Positions 23,913-35,082 of a DNA stretch of 64,000 bases are shown here, one piece after another. The stretch is taken from assembly GCF_018917525.1 (NCBI RefSeq), contig NZ_JAHLOS010000004.1:124001-188000 (forward strand), given 5' to 3'. The stretch comes from Enterococcus raffinosus. Its GTDB lineage: Bacteria > Bacillota > Bacilli > Lactobacillales > Enterococcaceae. The position numbers and the translations under genes were made by a program. A model generated the notes under the pieces. That model saw only the letters and a program-made list of their open reading frames with translations, ran no database searches and had not been told where the DNA came from. Position 1 is the stretch's first letter; every line of letters starts with the position of its first letter.

Positions 23913-24796
23913 GATGTGTATTCATCATTCTATCCTTATAGCACACTTTGATCTGTTCAGGAGTGTATTCGGATATAAAACTGTTGTTAACTTTTTTTAT
24001 TTTTGAGGATTGAAAAGCTAATTAATACTAAGTAAAACGAGCATTTTAAAGTTCATAGAATAACGATTTGGGTCTTTTGGAAGTCTAAAAGAAAGTGTTA
24101 TATCGATTTTAAAATTCGACTTGAACATCATCTTTTAGAAAAATAGATATTAAAAAAACAACTGCGTGTTAGTTCTGCGGCTTATGAGGTTTATGTAGAA
24201 GAACTCTCGACTCTCAAAGAATTGAGGAAGTTGTACGTATTAGGGCAACAAAAGATATAGGCAGTACTTTACTGTTGAAACCTCATAATTATTGAGAAGC
24301 AATTAGAGGAACTAATAGTATTTATATGTGGTCGATGTTTTTTTACGTGGAATGAAAATAGCAGGAAATGAAAAATATAAAGTTATTGCGGTGAGGAAGG
24401 ATTTGCATATATTAAGAAGTAACGTTCACAAATAAACTTGTTTCATTATTAAAAAATAATGCAGGATTTTTTACTTTCATTTTGATAAATCATAAATAAA
24501 AAATAGTTATCTAATTAGAGTAGAAAATCCCAAAAGCTGCTTTAGTCGGAACACCTGGAAAACTTTCCAATGTTAGTTTTGTTAGGATTTTTGGATTTAT
24601 CTGTTTGAAGCGGATTTCATCTACTCTATTGCACTACTTTTTTCTATCGGAGAAGAAGATTTAGACAAGTTTGTTCGATTGAAGTTAATAAAGCGACATT
24701 ATTTTATCGATATAATATGAAGAGAAAATAAGGAACTTTTGTTTAGTTAGGAACGCGTACCGGACATTTAAACAATGCATTGCTTTTAATCTTTAG
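23913..24796. other. 884-nt AT-rich region without an intact gene
   Basis: All frames are broken by frequent stops. An 11-nt inverted repeat TTATGAGGTTT / AAACCTCATAA (about 24182-24192 and 24278-24288) encloses 85 nt with smaller hairpins. Short uninterrupted frames (for example around 24355-24437 and 24590-24719) might be decayed gene pieces but match nothing I recognise. Confidence 0.5.
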
Positions 24797-24825
24797 TGGA
24801 CTGAGGGAAACGAAACCCTTATAAT
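24797..24825 (+). promoter_or_regulatory. Promoter for the rbgA operon
   Basis: TGGACT (24797-24802), 17-bp spacer, TATAAT (24820-24825). It gives a leader of about 130 nt. Confidence 0.6.
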
Positions 24826-24831
24826 ATCAAC

Positions 24832-24955
24832 GGATAGATATTAAGTAAGAGATACGCGATCAGGGAAGGCTTATAAAAATATAACCCTGTTAGCCTTATA
24901 TCTAAAGGGTGCCTATCAACACCTGTATGGAGGGTTGGTAAGGTTAAGGAGGAAA
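24832..24955 (+). promoter_or_regulatory. Structured rbgA leader with pseudoknot potential
   Basis: Segments CAGGG-AAGGCT (about 24863-24873) and CCCTG...AGCCTT (about 24885-24901) pair in crossed order, giving an H-type pseudoknot. A further hairpin AGGGTG...CACCT lies at about 24905-24922. The AAGGAGG ribosome site follows. A cis-regulatory role is inferred only from structure. Confidence 0.45.
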
Positions 24956-24962
24956 AATAAAC

Positions 24963-25811
24963 ATGACGATTCAATGGTTCCCAGGACATATGGCGAAGGC
25001 ACGCCGGGAAGTTTCTGAAAAATTAAAATTTGTCGATATTGTTTTTGAATTGATCGATGCAAGATTGCCTTTATCATCACGTAATCCAATGCTAGATCAA
25101 ATCGTGCAGCAAAAACCACGTTTGATTTTATTGAATAAAGCAGATTTGGCTGATCCAGCACAAACCAATCTGTGGGTGAGCTACTTCCGCGAGCAAGGAC
25201 ATCATGTTCTAGCCTTAACAGCTAAGGATGATAAAAGTGTGAAGCAAATTGTTCCGGCCAGTAAAAAAGTGTTGGCAGAAAAAATGGCGCGCGATAAAGA
25301 AAGAGGATTGAAACCACGTGCGATTCGTGCAATGGTACTAGGAATTCCTAATGTGGGGAAATCAACATTACTGAACCATTTGGCAGGAAAAAAAATTGCC
25401 AGTACTGGTAACCGCCCCGGGGTCACCAAAGGGCAACAATGGCTGCGTTTTGGTTCGCAATTAGAATTATTGGATACTCCAGGGATCTTATGGCCTAAAT
25501 TCGAAGATCCAGCGGTAGGCAAGAAGCTAGCACTGACTGGAGCGATCAAGGATAACCTTCTGCATCTAGATGATTTGGCACTTTATCTTTTAGAAGTTTT
25601 TTGTCGATTCTATCCAGAACAGTTAAAAGGACGTTACAAATTAACAGAAGATGATTTATTTATAGAGCTGCCTGAGTTATTATTATTAATTTCAGAAAAA
25701 CGGGGCTTCAAAGATGATTACGAACGTGCCAGTGAAATGTTGATTCTTGAATTACGACAAGGCAAATTGGGTCGCTTCACCTTAGATCGTTACGAGGAGT
25801 TGAGTGACTAA
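24963..25811 (+). CDS. rbgA: Ribosome biogenesis GTPase RbgA (YlqF)
   Basis: 282 aa. RbgA is a circularly permuted GTPase needed for late 50S assembly. Motif order is permuted as expected: G4 LLNKADLAD, then G1 GIPNVGKST, then G3 DTPGI. The start [17 protein letters not shown] is the family hallmark (catalytic His in GHM). The C-terminal ANTAR-like helical domain is present. AAGGAGG precedes the ATG. It overlaps rnhB by one base. Confidence 0.98.
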   Translation: MTIQWFPGHMAKARREVSEKLKFVDIVFELIDARLPLSSRNPMLDQIVQQKPRLILLNKADLADPAQTNLWVSYFREQGHHVLALTAKDDKSVKQIVPASKKVLAEKMARDKERGLKPRAIRAMVLGIPNVGKSTLLNHLAGKKIASTGNRPGVTKGQQWLRFGSQLELLDTPGILWPKFEDPAVGKKLALTGAIKDNLLHLDDLALYLLEVFCRFYPEQLKGRYKLTEDDLFIELPELLLLISEKRGFKDDYERASEMLILELRQGKLGRFTLDRYEELSD

Positions 25812-26578
25812 TGGAAAAATTATCAATTAGTGCGATTAAGGCAGAATTAAAGACAATCATTTCAGCAGATGATCCTCGTTTGGCAGAATTTCGTGAGGAT
25901 ACACGTAAAGGTGTCCAATTAGCAATAAGTCAATGGCAAAGACAGCAGGATAAGCAAGTCGCCTTAGTGGAAAAGTATCAAGAAATGTCTGTTTTCGAAA
26001 ATGAGAAAACGGCTCAAGGATTCCAAGCAATTTGCGGAATAGATGAAGTTGGTCGTGGACCTCTGGCGGGGCCAGTTGTAGCAGCAGCCGTAATTTTGAA
26101 TGATGAGCACGAAATTTTAGGATTAAATGATTCAAAACAGCTTTCGGCGCATAAGCGAGAAGAGCTAGTGACTGAAATCAAAAAGAATGCCAGAGCTATC
26201 GGTATCGGTGAAGCCACCGCTGAGGAGATCGACCAGTTAAATATCTATCAGGCAACAAAGGTAGCGATGCAGCGGGCCATTGATCAATTATCAATTGCAC
26301 CAGATTGTTTATTAATCGATGCGATGGTTTTAGACAATGGTTTACCGCAGGAAAAAATCATCAAAGGTGATGCCAGGTCGGTTTCGATCGCAGCTGCCAG
26401 TATCATTGCGAAGGTTTATCGGGATGAGTGGATGGCTGAGTACGGCGAAAAATATCCTGCCTATGGTTTTGCTAAAAATGCTGGTTATGGAACTAAAGAA
26501 CATTTACAAGCGATTGAAGAACAGGGCATTTTGCCGATTCATCGCAAAACATTTGCACCAATTAAAAATATATACTAA
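25811..26578 (+). CDS. rnhB: Ribonuclease HII
   Basis: 255 aa. Cuts RNA in RNA-DNA hybrids and single ribonucleotides in DNA. The motif [20 protein letters not shown] holds the first catalytic Asp-Glu, and [11 protein letters not shown] and [16 protein letters not shown] follow. An N-terminal extension of about 70 residues is usual in Firmicutes. Starts on the last base of the rbgA stop (TAATG), so translation is coupled. Confidence 0.97.
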   Translation: MEKLSISAIKAELKTIISADDPRLAEFREDTRKGVQLAISQWQRQQDKQVALVEKYQEMSVFENEKTAQGFQAICGIDEVGRGPLAGPVVAAAVILNDEHEILGLNDSKQLSAHKREELVTEIKKNARAIGIGEATAEEIDQLNIYQATKVAMQRAIDQLSIAPDCLLIDAMVLDNGLPQEKIIKGDARSVSIAAASIIAKVYRDEWMAEYGEKYPAYGFAKNAGYGTKEHLQAIEEQGILPIHRKTFAPIKNIY

Positions 26579-26636
26579 AGAAAATCCTTCCTTTTTTTGT
26601 ATCTTTTTGATAAAGAAACTGAAAAGAGGGATTTTT

Positions 26637-27491
26637 TTGAAAAATGAATTTTTGTTGCGTTTGAGTTTAACTAAGGGAATAGGTGCTTTTGGAAAACAGC
26701 GCATCTATCAATTTGCGAAAAAGCACCAATGGTGGGAATTGAATAGTTTAGATGTTCGGCTAACAGCCCAAACAACCAAGAAAAACGATTGGGATGAATG
26801 GACGAAGGAACGACTTCAAGAAATTAAACGTACGCATCAGTACATCACAATCGAAGATCCGGCATATCCAGAAACATTGCGACAGGTTCCTACGCCGCCA
26901 TTGGTCTTATTTTATAAAGGAAATTTGGCTTTATTGGAGCGAGAAATGTTGGCGGTCGTCGGTGCTAGAGAAGCGACAGACTACGGGTATCACGTCTTGC
27001 AGAAAATCATGCCGGAGCTTACCAAACGCGGATTTGTGATTGTCAGTGGTTTGGCTAAAGGAATCGATAGCTTTGCTCATCAATTTTGCATCAGTAATCA
27101 AGGAAAAACGATTGGTGTGGTTGGAACTGGGTTAGATATTTGTTATCCTAAATCTAGTGGGAATTTACAAATCGAAATGAGTCAGCATCATTTAGTTTTA
27201 AGTGAATATCCCAATGGTACGCGGCCTGCGAAGTTTCATTTTCCGATGCGCAATCGAATCATCGCCGGATTAAGCGGTGGTGTGCTGGTGGTAGAGGCCA
27301 AAAAGCGCAGTGGATCATTGATTACCGCTCAACAGGCGTTGGACTATGGCAAAGATGTTTTTGCAGTCCCAGGATCGATTTTGGATAAGCGCTCCAGTGG
27401 CTGTCATCAGCTAATTCAAGACGGTGCAATCTGTGTTGAAAAAACACAAGATATTTTTGATTCCTACGATTTATGGAATAAAATTCATTAG
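26637..27491 (+). CDS. dprA: DNA-processing protein DprA (Smf)
   Basis: 284 aa from TTG 26637 with AGAGGG 6 nt upstream. The frame stays open back to 26337 inside rnhB, but that extension is an overlap artefact. DprA loads RecA on incoming single-stranded DNA in transformation. Rossmann core: VVGAREATDYGYHV, VSGLAKGIDSFAH, VVGTGLDICYP, FPMRNRIIAGLS and GSLITAQQALDYGK. The C-terminal winged helix is absent or very short (ends DSYDLWNKIH), as in shorter Lactobacillales forms. Confidence 0.93.
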   Translation: MKNEFLLRLSLTKGIGAFGKQRIYQFAKKHQWWELNSLDVRLTAQTTKKNDWDEWTKERLQEIKRTHQYITIEDPAYPETLRQVPTPPLVLFYKGNLALLEREMLAVVGAREATDYGYHVLQKIMPELTKRGFVIVSGLAKGIDSFAHQFCISNQGKTIGVVGTGLDICYPKSSGNLQIEMSQHHLVLSEYPNGTRPAKFHFPMRNRIIAGLSGGVLVVEAKKRSGSLITAQQALDYGKDVFAVPGSILDKRSSGCHQLIQDGAICVEKTQDIFDSYDLWNKIH

Positions 27492-27499
27492 CCGCGACT

Positions 27500-27529
27500 T
27501 GACAAACAAAATTTGAATAGCGTATTATA
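27500..27529 (+). promoter_or_regulatory. topA promoter
   Basis: Consensus TTGACA (27500-27505), 18-bp spacer, TATTAT (27524-27529). Confidence 0.85.
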
Positions 27530-27592
27530 GGCTACGATTTGTCAGTAGTTACCGATATATAATAGTAGAAAAAATTGAGGAGGCAAAAACAT

Positions 27593-29671
27593 TTGGCCTA
27601 TAAATACCTAGTTATCGTGGAATCACCAGCAAAAGCAAAGACGATCGAGAAATATTTAGGAAGAAATTACAAAGTAGTCGCAAGTGTTGGACATGTGCGT
27701 GACTTACCAAAAAGTAAAATGGGAATTGATGTTGAAAATAATTATGAACCCCATTATATCTCTATTCGCGGCAAGGGCGATGTTATCAAAAGTCTGAAGC
27801 AGGCGGCAAAAAAAGCACAAAAAGTTTATCTCGCAAGTGACCCGGATAGAGAAGGGGAAGCCATTGCTTGGCATCTCGCTTATTTATTAGGATTGGACTT
27901 AAAAGATAAAAACCGCGTAGTATTCAACGAAATTACCAAGGATGCAGTAAAGGCAGCCTTTAAGGAACCTCGTTCAATCGATGTTTCACTCGTCGATGCA
28001 CAGCAAGCACGTCGGGCATTGGATCGCCTTGTTGGTTATTCCATTTCACCGATTTTATGGAAAAAAATCAAAAAAGGTTTGAGCGCTGGCCGTGTTCAGT
28101 CGATCGCCTTAAAAATGATTATTGATCGTGAACAAGAAATCCGCGACTTTGTGCCAGAAGAATACTGGAGCATCGATGGCAACTTCAAGAAGAAAACCAA
28201 AAAATTCAAAGCGAATTTCTGGGGTGTCGATGGCAAGAAGAAAAAATTGCCAAACGCCGAAGCAGTGAAAGAAGTTACGTCTAGAATTGATGGTAAGGAT
28301 TATGAAGTCACCAAAGTGGAGAAAAAGGAACGGAAACGGAATCCAGCGTTGCCATTTACCACCAGTAATATGCAACAGGAATCTGCTCGTAAGTTGAACT
28401 TCCGTACGAGAAAAACCATGATGGTTGCCCAACAATTGTATGAAGGAATCGCACTTGGTAAACAAGGAACGGTTGGTTTGATTACTTACATGCGTACGGA
28501 CTCAACTCGGATCTCGGATACAGCCAAAACCGAAGCAGCTGAGTTTATTGAAAAAACCTACGGAAAAGAATATTCGCAGCATCATGCCCGTAAAGCGAAA
28601 AATCCTCAGGGGGCACAAGATGCCCACGAAGCGATCCGTCCAACCAGTGTACAGCGGACACCGGATGAAATGAAGCAGTATTTGGACAAGGATCAATTAA
28701 AGCTTTATACCTTGATCTGGTCGCGTTTTGTTGCTAGTCAAATGACGGCGGCGATTCTTGATACGATGAAAGTAACCTTAGAACAAAATGGTGTGATCTT
28801 TATCGCAAATGGGTCGAAAATCAAGTTTAAAGGGTTCATGCAGGTCTACATTGAAGGACGCGATGACGGGAAAGAAGATAAAGAGAACATTCTGCCGGAG
28901 CTTGAAAAGGGCGAAATCGTTCAATCTGTCAATATTGAAAATAAACAACACTTCACTCAGCCGCCAGCACGATTTAGTGAAGCAACGCTGATCAAGACAC
29001 TGGAAGAAAACGGAGTTGGCCGTCCATCGACCTACGCGCCAACATTGGATACGATTCAACGACGTTATTATGTGAAATTGACACAAAGGCGTTTTGAACC
29101 AACGGAGCTTGGAGAAATCGTCAATACCCTGATCGTAGATTTCTTCCCACAAATCGTGGATGTCAACTTTACGGCTGAGATGGAAAATGATTTGGATAAG
29201 GTCGAAGAGGGCAAGGAAGAATGGACGACGGTCGTTGATCGTTTCTATAAACCATTTGCAGTTGAATTGGAAAAAGCCGAAGAAGGCATTGAGAAAATTC
29301 AAATCAAAGACGAACCAGCAGGATTCGATTGTGATGTCTGTGGGCATCCGATGGTAATTAAATTAGGGCGTTATGGAAAGTTCTATGCCTGCAGCAATTT
29401 CCCTGATTGCCGCAATACAAAACCAATCATCAAAGAAATTGGTGTCGAATGCCCAGTCTGTCATAAGGGACAAGTGGTTGAACGGAAGTCGAAGAAGAAT
29501 CGTTTGTTCTACGGCTGCTCACGTTATCCGGATTGTGACTTTACTTCTTGGGATAAACCAATTGGTCGGACATGTCCGAAGGATGGCGGTTATTTAGTTG
29601 AGAAGAAAGTCAAAGGCGGCAAACAAGTTGTCTGTGTTAATGGCGATTACGAGGAAGCTGTACAAAAATAA
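27593..29671 (+). CDS. topA: DNA topoisomerase I
   Basis: 692 aa from TTG 27593 (GAGGAGG upstream). Relaxes negative supercoils. TOPRIM domain at the start ([32 protein letters not shown] metal site), catalytic Tyr in [14 protein letters not shown], then three C-terminal zinc-ribbon modules: CDVCGHPM...[15 protein letters not shown]...CSRYPDC and a degenerate third beginning CPKDGGYLV with only partial cysteines. The order dprA-topA-trmFO-xerC-hslVU-codY matches B. subtilis. Confidence 0.98.
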   Translation: MAYKYLVIVESPAKAKTIEKYLGRNYKVVASVGHVRDLPKSKMGIDVENNYEPHYISIRGKGDVIKSLKQAAKKAQKVYLASDPDREGEAIAWHLAYLLGLDLKDKNRVVFNEITKDAVKAAFKEPRSIDVSLVDAQQARRALDRLVGYSISPILWKKIKKGLSAGRVQSIALKMIIDREQEIRDFVPEEYWSIDGNFKKKTKKFKANFWGVDGKKKKLPNAEAVKEVTSRIDGKDYEVTKVEKKERKRNPALPFTTSNMQQESARKLNFRTRKTMMVAQQLYEGIALGKQGTVGLITYMRTDSTRISDTAKTEAAEFIEKTYGKEYSQHHARKAKNPQGAQDAHEAIRPTSVQRTPDEMKQYLDKDQLKLYTLIWSRFVASQMTAAILDTMKVTLEQNGVIFIANGSKIKFKGFMQVYIEGRDDGKEDKENILPELEKGEIVQSVNIENKQHFTQPPARFSEATLIKTLEENGVGRPSTYAPTLDTIQRRYYVKLTQRRFEPTELGEIVNTLIVDFFPQIVDVNFTAEMENDLDKVEEGKEEWTTVVDRFYKPFAVELEKAEEGIEKIQIKDEPAGFDCDVCGHPMVIKLGRYGKFYACSNFPDCRNTKPIIKEIGVECPVCHKGQVVERKSKKNRLFYGCSRYPDCDFTSWDKPIGRTCPKDGGYLVEKKVKGGKQVVCVNGDYEEAVQK

Positions 29672-29706
29672 CAGTATAAAAATAATTGGTATTAAGTGAG
29701 GATTAA

Positions 29707-31005
29707 ATGGTAAAAACAGTAAACGTTATCGGAGCCGGTCTCGCCGGAAGCGAGGCTGCTTGGCAACTAGCCGAAGCAGGTGTTCCAGTGAATTTATATG
29801 AGATGCGTCCAGTTAAATCAACAGCGGCGCATCACACAGCTGATTTTGCGGAGCTTGTCTGCAGCAACTCCTTACGAGGTAACGGCTTGACAAATGCAGT
29901 AGGTGTGCTGAAGGAAGAAATGCGTCGCTTGAATTCTCTAGTTATCGCCTCGGCAGACAAAACAGCTGTACCAGCGGGCGGAGCGCTTGCGGTGGACCGA
30001 AATGATTTTTCTGCATTGATTACGCAAAAGCTGAAAGCTCATCCATTAGTGAACGTCATTTCAGAAGAAATCACGAAAATTCCTGAGGGGATCACCATTA
30101 TCGCGACTGGTCCTTTAACTTCAGAAGCGCTAGCAGAAGAAATCGCGGAGTACAACGGTTCCCATGGTTTTTACTTTTACGATGCGGCAGCTCCGATTAT
30201 TGATAGCTCGACCATTGATCGTGAAAAGGTTTATTTGAAGTCTCGGTACGATAAGGGTGAGGCCGCTTATCTGAATTGTCCGATGACTGAAGAAGAGTTT
30301 ACGCGATTTTATGAAGCGTTAATCACGGCAGAAGTTGCCCCGCAAAAAGAATTTGAAAAAGAAAAATTCTTTGAGGGCTGTATGCCAATCGAGGTCATGG
30401 CGAAACGTGGAATCAAAACGATGTTATTTGGACCAATGAAACCGGTCGGATTGGAAGATCCTAAGACGGGGAAACGTCCTTATGCGGTGATTCAATTACG
30501 TCAAGACAATGCGGCGGCTTCGATGTACAATATGGTCGGTTTTCAAACACATTTGAAATGGGGCGAACAAAAGCGAGTCTTTCAAATGATTCCTGGGTTA
30601 GAAAATGCAGAATTCTTGCGTTACGGTGTGATGCATCGCAACAGCTTCATGAATTCGCCAGAGTTGTTAAGACCGACTTATCAAAGTAAAAAACGCGACG
30701 ATTTATTCTTTGCTGGTCAAATGACGGGTGTAGAAGGCTATGTCGAAAGCGCAGGTAGTGGTTTAGTCGCTGGTCTGAATGCGGCTCGATTAGCAAAGGA
30801 CGAGGAACTGATCGAATTTCCTCGCGAGACGGCGATCGGCTCAATGGCCTATTACATTACCCATGCAGAAGGCAAGCATTTCCAACCAATGAATGCAAAC
30901 TTTGGGTTATTCCCAAGCCTGCCAGAACGTATCCGCGATAAAAAATTACGCTATGAAACACTTGCAGAACGTGCCTTGAACGCTCTTGCTGAGATGAATA
31001 GTTAG
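29707..31005 (+). CDS. trmFO: tRNA (uracil-54-C5)-methyltransferase, folate/FAD-dependent
   Basis: 432 aa. Makes ribothymidine at tRNA position 54 using methylenetetrahydrofolate and FADH2. N-terminal FAD motif [19 protein letters not shown], then [20 protein letters not shown] with the conserved Cys, and the C-terminal [20 protein letters not shown] loop. Full family length. GTGAGG precedes the ATG, 35 nt after topA. Confidence 0.98.
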   Translation: MVKTVNVIGAGLAGSEAAWQLAEAGVPVNLYEMRPVKSTAAHHTADFAELVCSNSLRGNGLTNAVGVLKEEMRRLNSLVIASADKTAVPAGGALAVDRNDFSALITQKLKAHPLVNVISEEITKIPEGITIIATGPLTSEALAEEIAEYNGSHGFYFYDAAAPIIDSSTIDREKVYLKSRYDKGEAAYLNCPMTEEEFTRFYEALITAEVAPQKEFEKEKFFEGCMPIEVMAKRGIKTMLFGPMKPVGLEDPKTGKRPYAVIQLRQDNAAASMYNMVGFQTHLKWGEQKRVFQMIPGLENAEFLRYGVMHRNSFMNSPELLRPTYQSKKRDDLFFAGQMTGVEGYVESAGSGLVAGLNAARLAKDEELIEFPRETAIGSMAYYITHAEGKHFQPMNANFGLFPSLPERIRDKKLRYETLAERALNALAEMNS

Positions 31006-31007
31006 AA

Positions 31008-31042
31008 AAATTTCCGTTGCTTTGGCAATGGAAATTTTTTTA
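31008..31042 (+). terminator. trmFO terminator
   Basis: AAATTTCCGTTGC-TTTG-GCAATGGAAATTT plus TTTT. It separates topA-trmFO from xerC onward. Confidence 0.9.
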
Positions 31043-31207
31043 TTTTGACAAAATAAATCGGATTCATGTTCGATTTGAAGGCAATTATGAAATATCTGTA
31101 AAGAATTGTTAGTATATTCGTGAAAAGTCAATAAATTCTGACAATTCAATTGTAATTAAAAAGCTCTTATGCTACATTTGTGTTATGTTTGTGAGGTGAG
31201 AAAAAGT

Positions 31208-32107
31208 TTGGAAAATGAAGCAGCAATGCAAGAGTTTATGGGTTATTTAATGACTGAACGAGGCTACTCTGAAAAGACCAAAGAGGCTTATCAACGCGAC
31301 TTAAATGACTTTTGTCAGTTCTTAGAAAATTCGGGCAACTCCTCATTATTGGCAGTCGATCATTTAGACGTACGAGTCTATTTGGCCTACTTAAATGATC
31401 TAAAATATAGCCGCAATACCATCAGTCGAAAGATTGCCAGTCTGCGCTCTTTTTATCAATACCTTTTGAAGCATGAAAAGATCAAAGAAAATCCTTTTTC
31501 TTACGTTCATCTCAAGAAAAAGCAAGCTCGTTTACCGCGCTTTTTTTACGAAAAGGAAATCGAAGTTTTATTTGCTAGTGTGGAGGGTACCAAGCCATTA
31601 GACCAACGAAATCGTGCCTTGCTAGAGGTGCTTTACGGATCAGGTTTGCGGGTTAGCGAGTGTGCTAACCTGCAATTGTCGGTCATTGATTTTGATAATA
31701 GCGTCATGCTGATTCACGGTAAAGGGAATAAAGATCGTTATGTACCGCTGGGATCTTATGCGGCGGATGCGATCCAAGAATTTATTGCTGACGGCCGCAA
31801 GAAGTTGATGGCACGCTTTGGCAAGGAGCATGATTATCTATTCATCAATCATCGCGGAGAACAGATTACCTCGACTGGAATCGAATATGTATTAAATCAG
31901 ATTATTAAGAAGAGCAGCTTGAGCAGTGATATTCATCCGCATATGCTGCGACACACGTTTGCGACGCACCTATTGAATAATGGTGCCGATTTGCGTACAG
32001 TCCAAGAACTATTGGGACATGCGAACCTATCGACCACGCAAATTTACACGCATGTGACCAAAGAAAGTCTACAAAAAAGTTATCGCTCGTTTCATCCAAG
32101 AGCTTAG
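31208..32107 (+). CDS. xerC: Site-specific tyrosine recombinase XerC
   Basis: 299 aa from TTG 31208 with GAGGTG 9 nt upstream. Resolves chromosome dimers at dif with a XerD partner. N-terminal SAM-like DNA-binding domain (1-90) and catalytic domain with Arg in GSGLRVSE, Lys in HGKGNKDRYVPL, HMLRHTFATHLL, LLGHANLSTTQIYTH (His and Tyr). The position ahead of hslV-hslU-codY is that of B. subtilis codV, its XerC. Confidence 0.95.
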   Translation: MENEAAMQEFMGYLMTERGYSEKTKEAYQRDLNDFCQFLENSGNSSLLAVDHLDVRVYLAYLNDLKYSRNTISRKIASLRSFYQYLLKHEKIKENPFSYVHLKKKQARLPRFFYEKEIEVLFASVEGTKPLDQRNRALLEVLYGSGLRVSECANLQLSVIDFDNSVMLIHGKGNKDRYVPLGSYAADAIQEFIADGRKKLMARFGKEHDYLFINHRGEQITSTGIEYVLNQIIKKSSLSSDIHPHMLRHTFATHLLNNGADLRTVQELLGHANLSTTQIYTHVTKESLQKSYRSFHPRA

Positions 32108-32137
32108 AGGGCAGTTTAAAACAAAGGAGAGAACAAA

Positions 32138-32683
32138 ATGTCAGAATCACAATTTCATTCAACCACGATTTGTGCGATTGAAAAAGATGGAAAATTAGCA
32201 ATGGCTGGTGACGGTCAAGTGACCATGGGAGAGCAGGTCATCATGAAAGGAACGGCGCGAAAAGTTCGTCGGATCTATAATGGCAAAGTCGTTGTCGGAT
32301 TTGCCGGCAGTGTGGCTGATGCATTTACCTTAGAGGAAAAATTCGAAGGAAAGCTGAATGAATACAACGGTAATTTGCAGCGGGCAGCCGTTGAGCTTGC
32401 GCAGGAATGGCGTACGCAACAGGCAATGAAAAACCTGGAGGCACTATTGATCGTCATGAATGACGAAGAAATGCTGTTAGTTTCTGGAAATGGCGAAGTC
32501 ATCGCACCAGACGACGGTATTTTGGCAATCGGATCAGGCGGAAACTATGCGTTGGCCGCAGCTCGTGCCATGAAAAAACACAATACAGAAATGTCTGCTA
32601 AAGAAATCGCAGAAAGCGCATTGAATATTGCGGCAGATATTTGTGTCTTTACGAACCATAATATTATTGTTGAGGAAATGTAG
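32138..32683 (+). CDS. hslV: ATP-dependent protease subunit HslV (ClpQ)
   Basis: 181 aa. Proteasome-like peptidase that forms double hexamers and works with HslU. The Thr nucleophile is in [12 protein letters not shown] (Thr9 after removal of a short propeptide), followed by AMAGDGQVT. Length is typical. AAAGGAGAG precedes the ATG. It is co-transcribed with hslU 68 nt downstream. Confidence 0.97.
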   Translation: MSESQFHSTTICAIEKDGKLAMAGDGQVTMGEQVIMKGTARKVRRIYNGKVVVGFAGSVADAFTLEEKFEGKLNEYNGNLQRAAVELAQEWRTQQAMKNLEALLIVMNDEEMLLVSGNGEVIAPDDGILAIGSGGNYALAAARAMKKHNTEMSAKEIAESALNIAADICVFTNHNIIVEEM

Positions 32684-32751
32684 GCTGATTTAATTTCAAA
32701 ACAGCGTATGCTCTTCAAAAACAATCAAACTTAGAAGCAAGGAGAATCTAG

Positions 32752-34143
32752 ATGACTGAAGTTAATAAAACACCAAAAGAAATCGTCAGTGAATTAGATC
32801 AATACATCATTGGGCAAGATGAAGCAAAACGCTCTGTAGCGATTGCTTTACGGAATCGTTACCGCCGGATGCAGCTAGAAGAATCGATGCAGCAGGAAGT
32901 GACACCAAAAAACATTTTGATGATCGGACCAACCGGTGTCGGGAAAACGGAGATTGCTCGACGTTTGGCGCGAATCGTCAAGGCGCCTTTCGTTAAAGTC
33001 GAAGCGACCAAATTCACCGAAGTTGGCTATGTAGGTCGCGATGTAGAATCAATGGTTCGTGATCTTGTCGAAAATGCGATCACGATCGTTGAAAAGGAAC
33101 AATACTCAAAAGTCTATTCACAAGCACTAAAACGTGCAAATAAACGCTTAGTGAAGATTTTAGTTCCCGGAATCAAGAAGGAACAAAAGCAAAGCAATAA
33201 CCCTTATGAGCAAATGATGAATATTTTCAACCAAGCGCAGACAGAACCAAAGGAAGAAGTCACAGAAGATATTAAGGTGAATCGCCAAACGGTTCTTGAG
33301 CAGTTGGAAAAAGGACTATTGGATCAACGCGAAGTAAGTATTGAAATAACCGAACCGAAAAAAGCGATGCCGATGAATAACGGGCTTGAGCAAATGGGCA
33401 TTGACCTATCTGACACACTTGGCGCTTTGACACCAGAGAAAAAGGTTCAACGCACCGTGACCGTTAAGGAAGCACAAGAGCTCTTAGTCAAAGAGGAACA
33501 AGCAAAATTGGTTAACGAAGGCGATATTTCTACGGCGGCAATCAAGTTGGCGGAAAGCTCTGGGATTATTTTTATTGATGAAATCGATAAAATCACCTCT
33601 AAATCGCAACAAAATTCCGGTGAAGTCTCTCGCGAAGGTGTCCAACGGGATATTCTACCTATCGTTGAAGGGTCGCAGGTCAATACAAAATATGGGGCGA
33701 TTCAAACAGATCATATCCTATTCATCGCCAGCGGTGCCTTTAGCTTATCGAAACCGAGTGACTTGATTCCAGAATTGCAGGGTCGTTTTCCTATTCGTGT
33801 CGAATTAAGCGATCTTTCTGCAGAGGATTTCGTGAGAATCTTGACTGAACCAAACAATGCGCTGATTAAGCAATACATTGCTTTAGTAGGTACCGAGAAT
33901 GTCAAAATTATTTTCACACAAGAAGCCATCGAGCGAATTGCTCAAATTGCCTTTGATGTGAATCGGGAAACAGACAATATCGGAGCACGTCGTTTACACA
34001 CGATCCTGGAAAAACTATTAGAGGATCTGTTATTTGAAGCACCAGATATGCAGATGGGTGAGATCAAGATTACAGAAGCCTACGTGGATGAAAAATTAGC
34101 TTCAATTGCACAAAATAAAGATTTAAGCCGATTTATTCTTTAA
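32752..34143 (+). CDS. hslU: ATPase subunit HslU (ClpY) of the HslUV protease
   Basis: 463 aa. AAA+ unfoldase feeding HslV. Walker [16 protein letters not shown] near residue 64, Walker [11 protein letters not shown], then the inserted I-domain between them (about 110-240), sensor motif GRFPIRVEL and [18 protein letters not shown]. The C-terminus SRFIL is the conserved tail that docks into HslV. CAAGGAGAA precedes the ATG. Confidence 0.98.
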   Translation: MTEVNKTPKEIVSELDQYIIGQDEAKRSVAIALRNRYRRMQLEESMQQEVTPKNILMIGPTGVGKTEIARRLARIVKAPFVKVEATKFTEVGYVGRDVESMVRDLVENAITIVEKEQYSKVYSQALKRANKRLVKILVPGIKKEQKQSNNPYEQMMNIFNQAQTEPKEEVTEDIKVNRQTVLEQLEKGLLDQREVSIEITEPKKAMPMNNGLEQMGIDLSDTLGALTPEKKVQRTVTVKEAQELLVKEEQAKLVNEGDISTAAIKLAESSGIIFIDEIDKITSKSQQNSGEVSREGVQRDILPIVEGSQVNTKYGAIQTDHILFIASGAFSLSKPSDLIPELQGRFPIRVELSDLSAEDFVRILTEPNNALIKQYIALVGTENVKIIFTQEAIERIAQIAFDVNRETDNIGARRLHTILEKLLEDLLFEAPDMQMGEIKITEAYVDEKLASIAQNKDLSRFIL

Positions 34144-34160
34144 AAAATGGAGGGGAAAAA

Positions 34161-34949
34161 GTGGAAACATTATTAGAGAAAACACGTCAGATTAATAAGT
34201 TGATGCAGCAAAAAAATGCCTTCGAACCAGCTGCGGAACTACCTTACAACAATATGGCGCGAATTTTAGGGGACGTCTTAGGCTCCTTGACGTACATCAT
34301 CGGAGCCGAAGGTGAATTGTTGGGATTAAATGAAAAGATCGATATCAATACTGATCGTGTCCGTTCGTTTCTGGTTGACCGTCAATTTCCAGATAGCTAT
34401 GTTTCGGGCATGAAGGAAGTATTTAAAACAGAAGCCAATATTCCGGTAGCAAACGAATTAACGGCTTTTCCAACGGAACGTGCTGAGCTTTATCCCAATG
34501 GTTTGACGACGGTCATTCCGATTTTTGGCTCAGGCGAACGCTTAGGGACGATTATTTTAGCTCGAACAGAGGGCGCCTTTGATGATGATGATCTTGTGCT
34601 AGCGGAGTATGGTGCTACGGTTATCGGGATGGAAGTCCTCTATCAGCAGTTCTTGAATGTAGAGGAAAAAATCCGCAGTCAAACGGCGGTTCAAATGGCG
34701 ATTAGCACACTTTCATACAGTGAGTTAAAAGCAGTTAAAGCAATTTTTGATGCATTGGAAGGTGATGAAGGTCGCTTGACCGCTTCAAATATAGCCGATA
34801 AAATCGGTATTACGCGTTCAGTGATCGTTAATGCGTTGCGAAAATTAGAGTCCGCCGGAATTATTGAATCTCGTTCTCTAGGCATGAAGGGAACGTATCT
34901 GAAGGTTTTAAATCCATTATTCAAGGATGAACTGGTTCGTCATAAATAG
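34161..34949 (+). CDS. codY: GTP-sensing pleiotropic repressor CodY
   Basis: 262 aa from GTG 34161 with GGAGGGG upstream. CodY represses nitrogen and amino-acid genes when GTP and branched-chain amino acids are plentiful. N-terminal GAF domain (LLEKTRQINKLMQQK onward) and C-terminal winged helix (LTASNIADKIGITRSVIVNA, KLESAGIIESRSLGMKGTY). It ends the xerC-hslV-hslU-codY unit. No clear CodY box was found upstream of genes in this window. Confidence 0.98.
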   Translation: METLLEKTRQINKLMQQKNAFEPAAELPYNNMARILGDVLGSLTYIIGAEGELLGLNEKIDINTDRVRSFLVDRQFPDSYVSGMKEVFKTEANIPVANELTAFPTERAELYPNGLTTVIPIFGSGERLGTIILARTEGAFDDDDLVLAEYGATVIGMEVLYQQFLNVEEKIRSQTAVQMAISTLSYSELKAVKAIFDALEGDEGRLTASNIADKIGITRSVIVNALRKLESAGIIESRSLGMKGTYLKVLNPLFKDELVRHK

Positions 34950-34965
34950 GTTTAATCTAATAATA

Positions 34966-34998
34966 CGCAGATTCCTTTTTTATAAAAGGAGTCTGCGT
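34966..34998. terminator. Hairpin after codY
   Basis: ACGCAGA-TTCCTTTT / AAAAGGA-GTCTGCGT stem. No downstream T run on the plus strand, so its efficiency as terminator is doubtful. Confidence 0.5.
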
Positions 34999-35082
34999 TA
35001 CACTATTGGAGATACATGACGTGGAAAGCAAGTCTTTTCTACAAGAAAACTATGCGTTAGCAGGGACAAGGAGTGGGGAATT

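Noticed and set aside
26337-26636. Upstream extension of dprA inside rnhB
   Set aside because: Out of frame with rnhB and not similar to DprA; the true start has AGAGGG before TTG 26637.
28778-29347. 189-codon frame antisense to topA
   Set aside because: topA is a clear full-length gene; the antisense frame has no ribosome site or recognisable motif.
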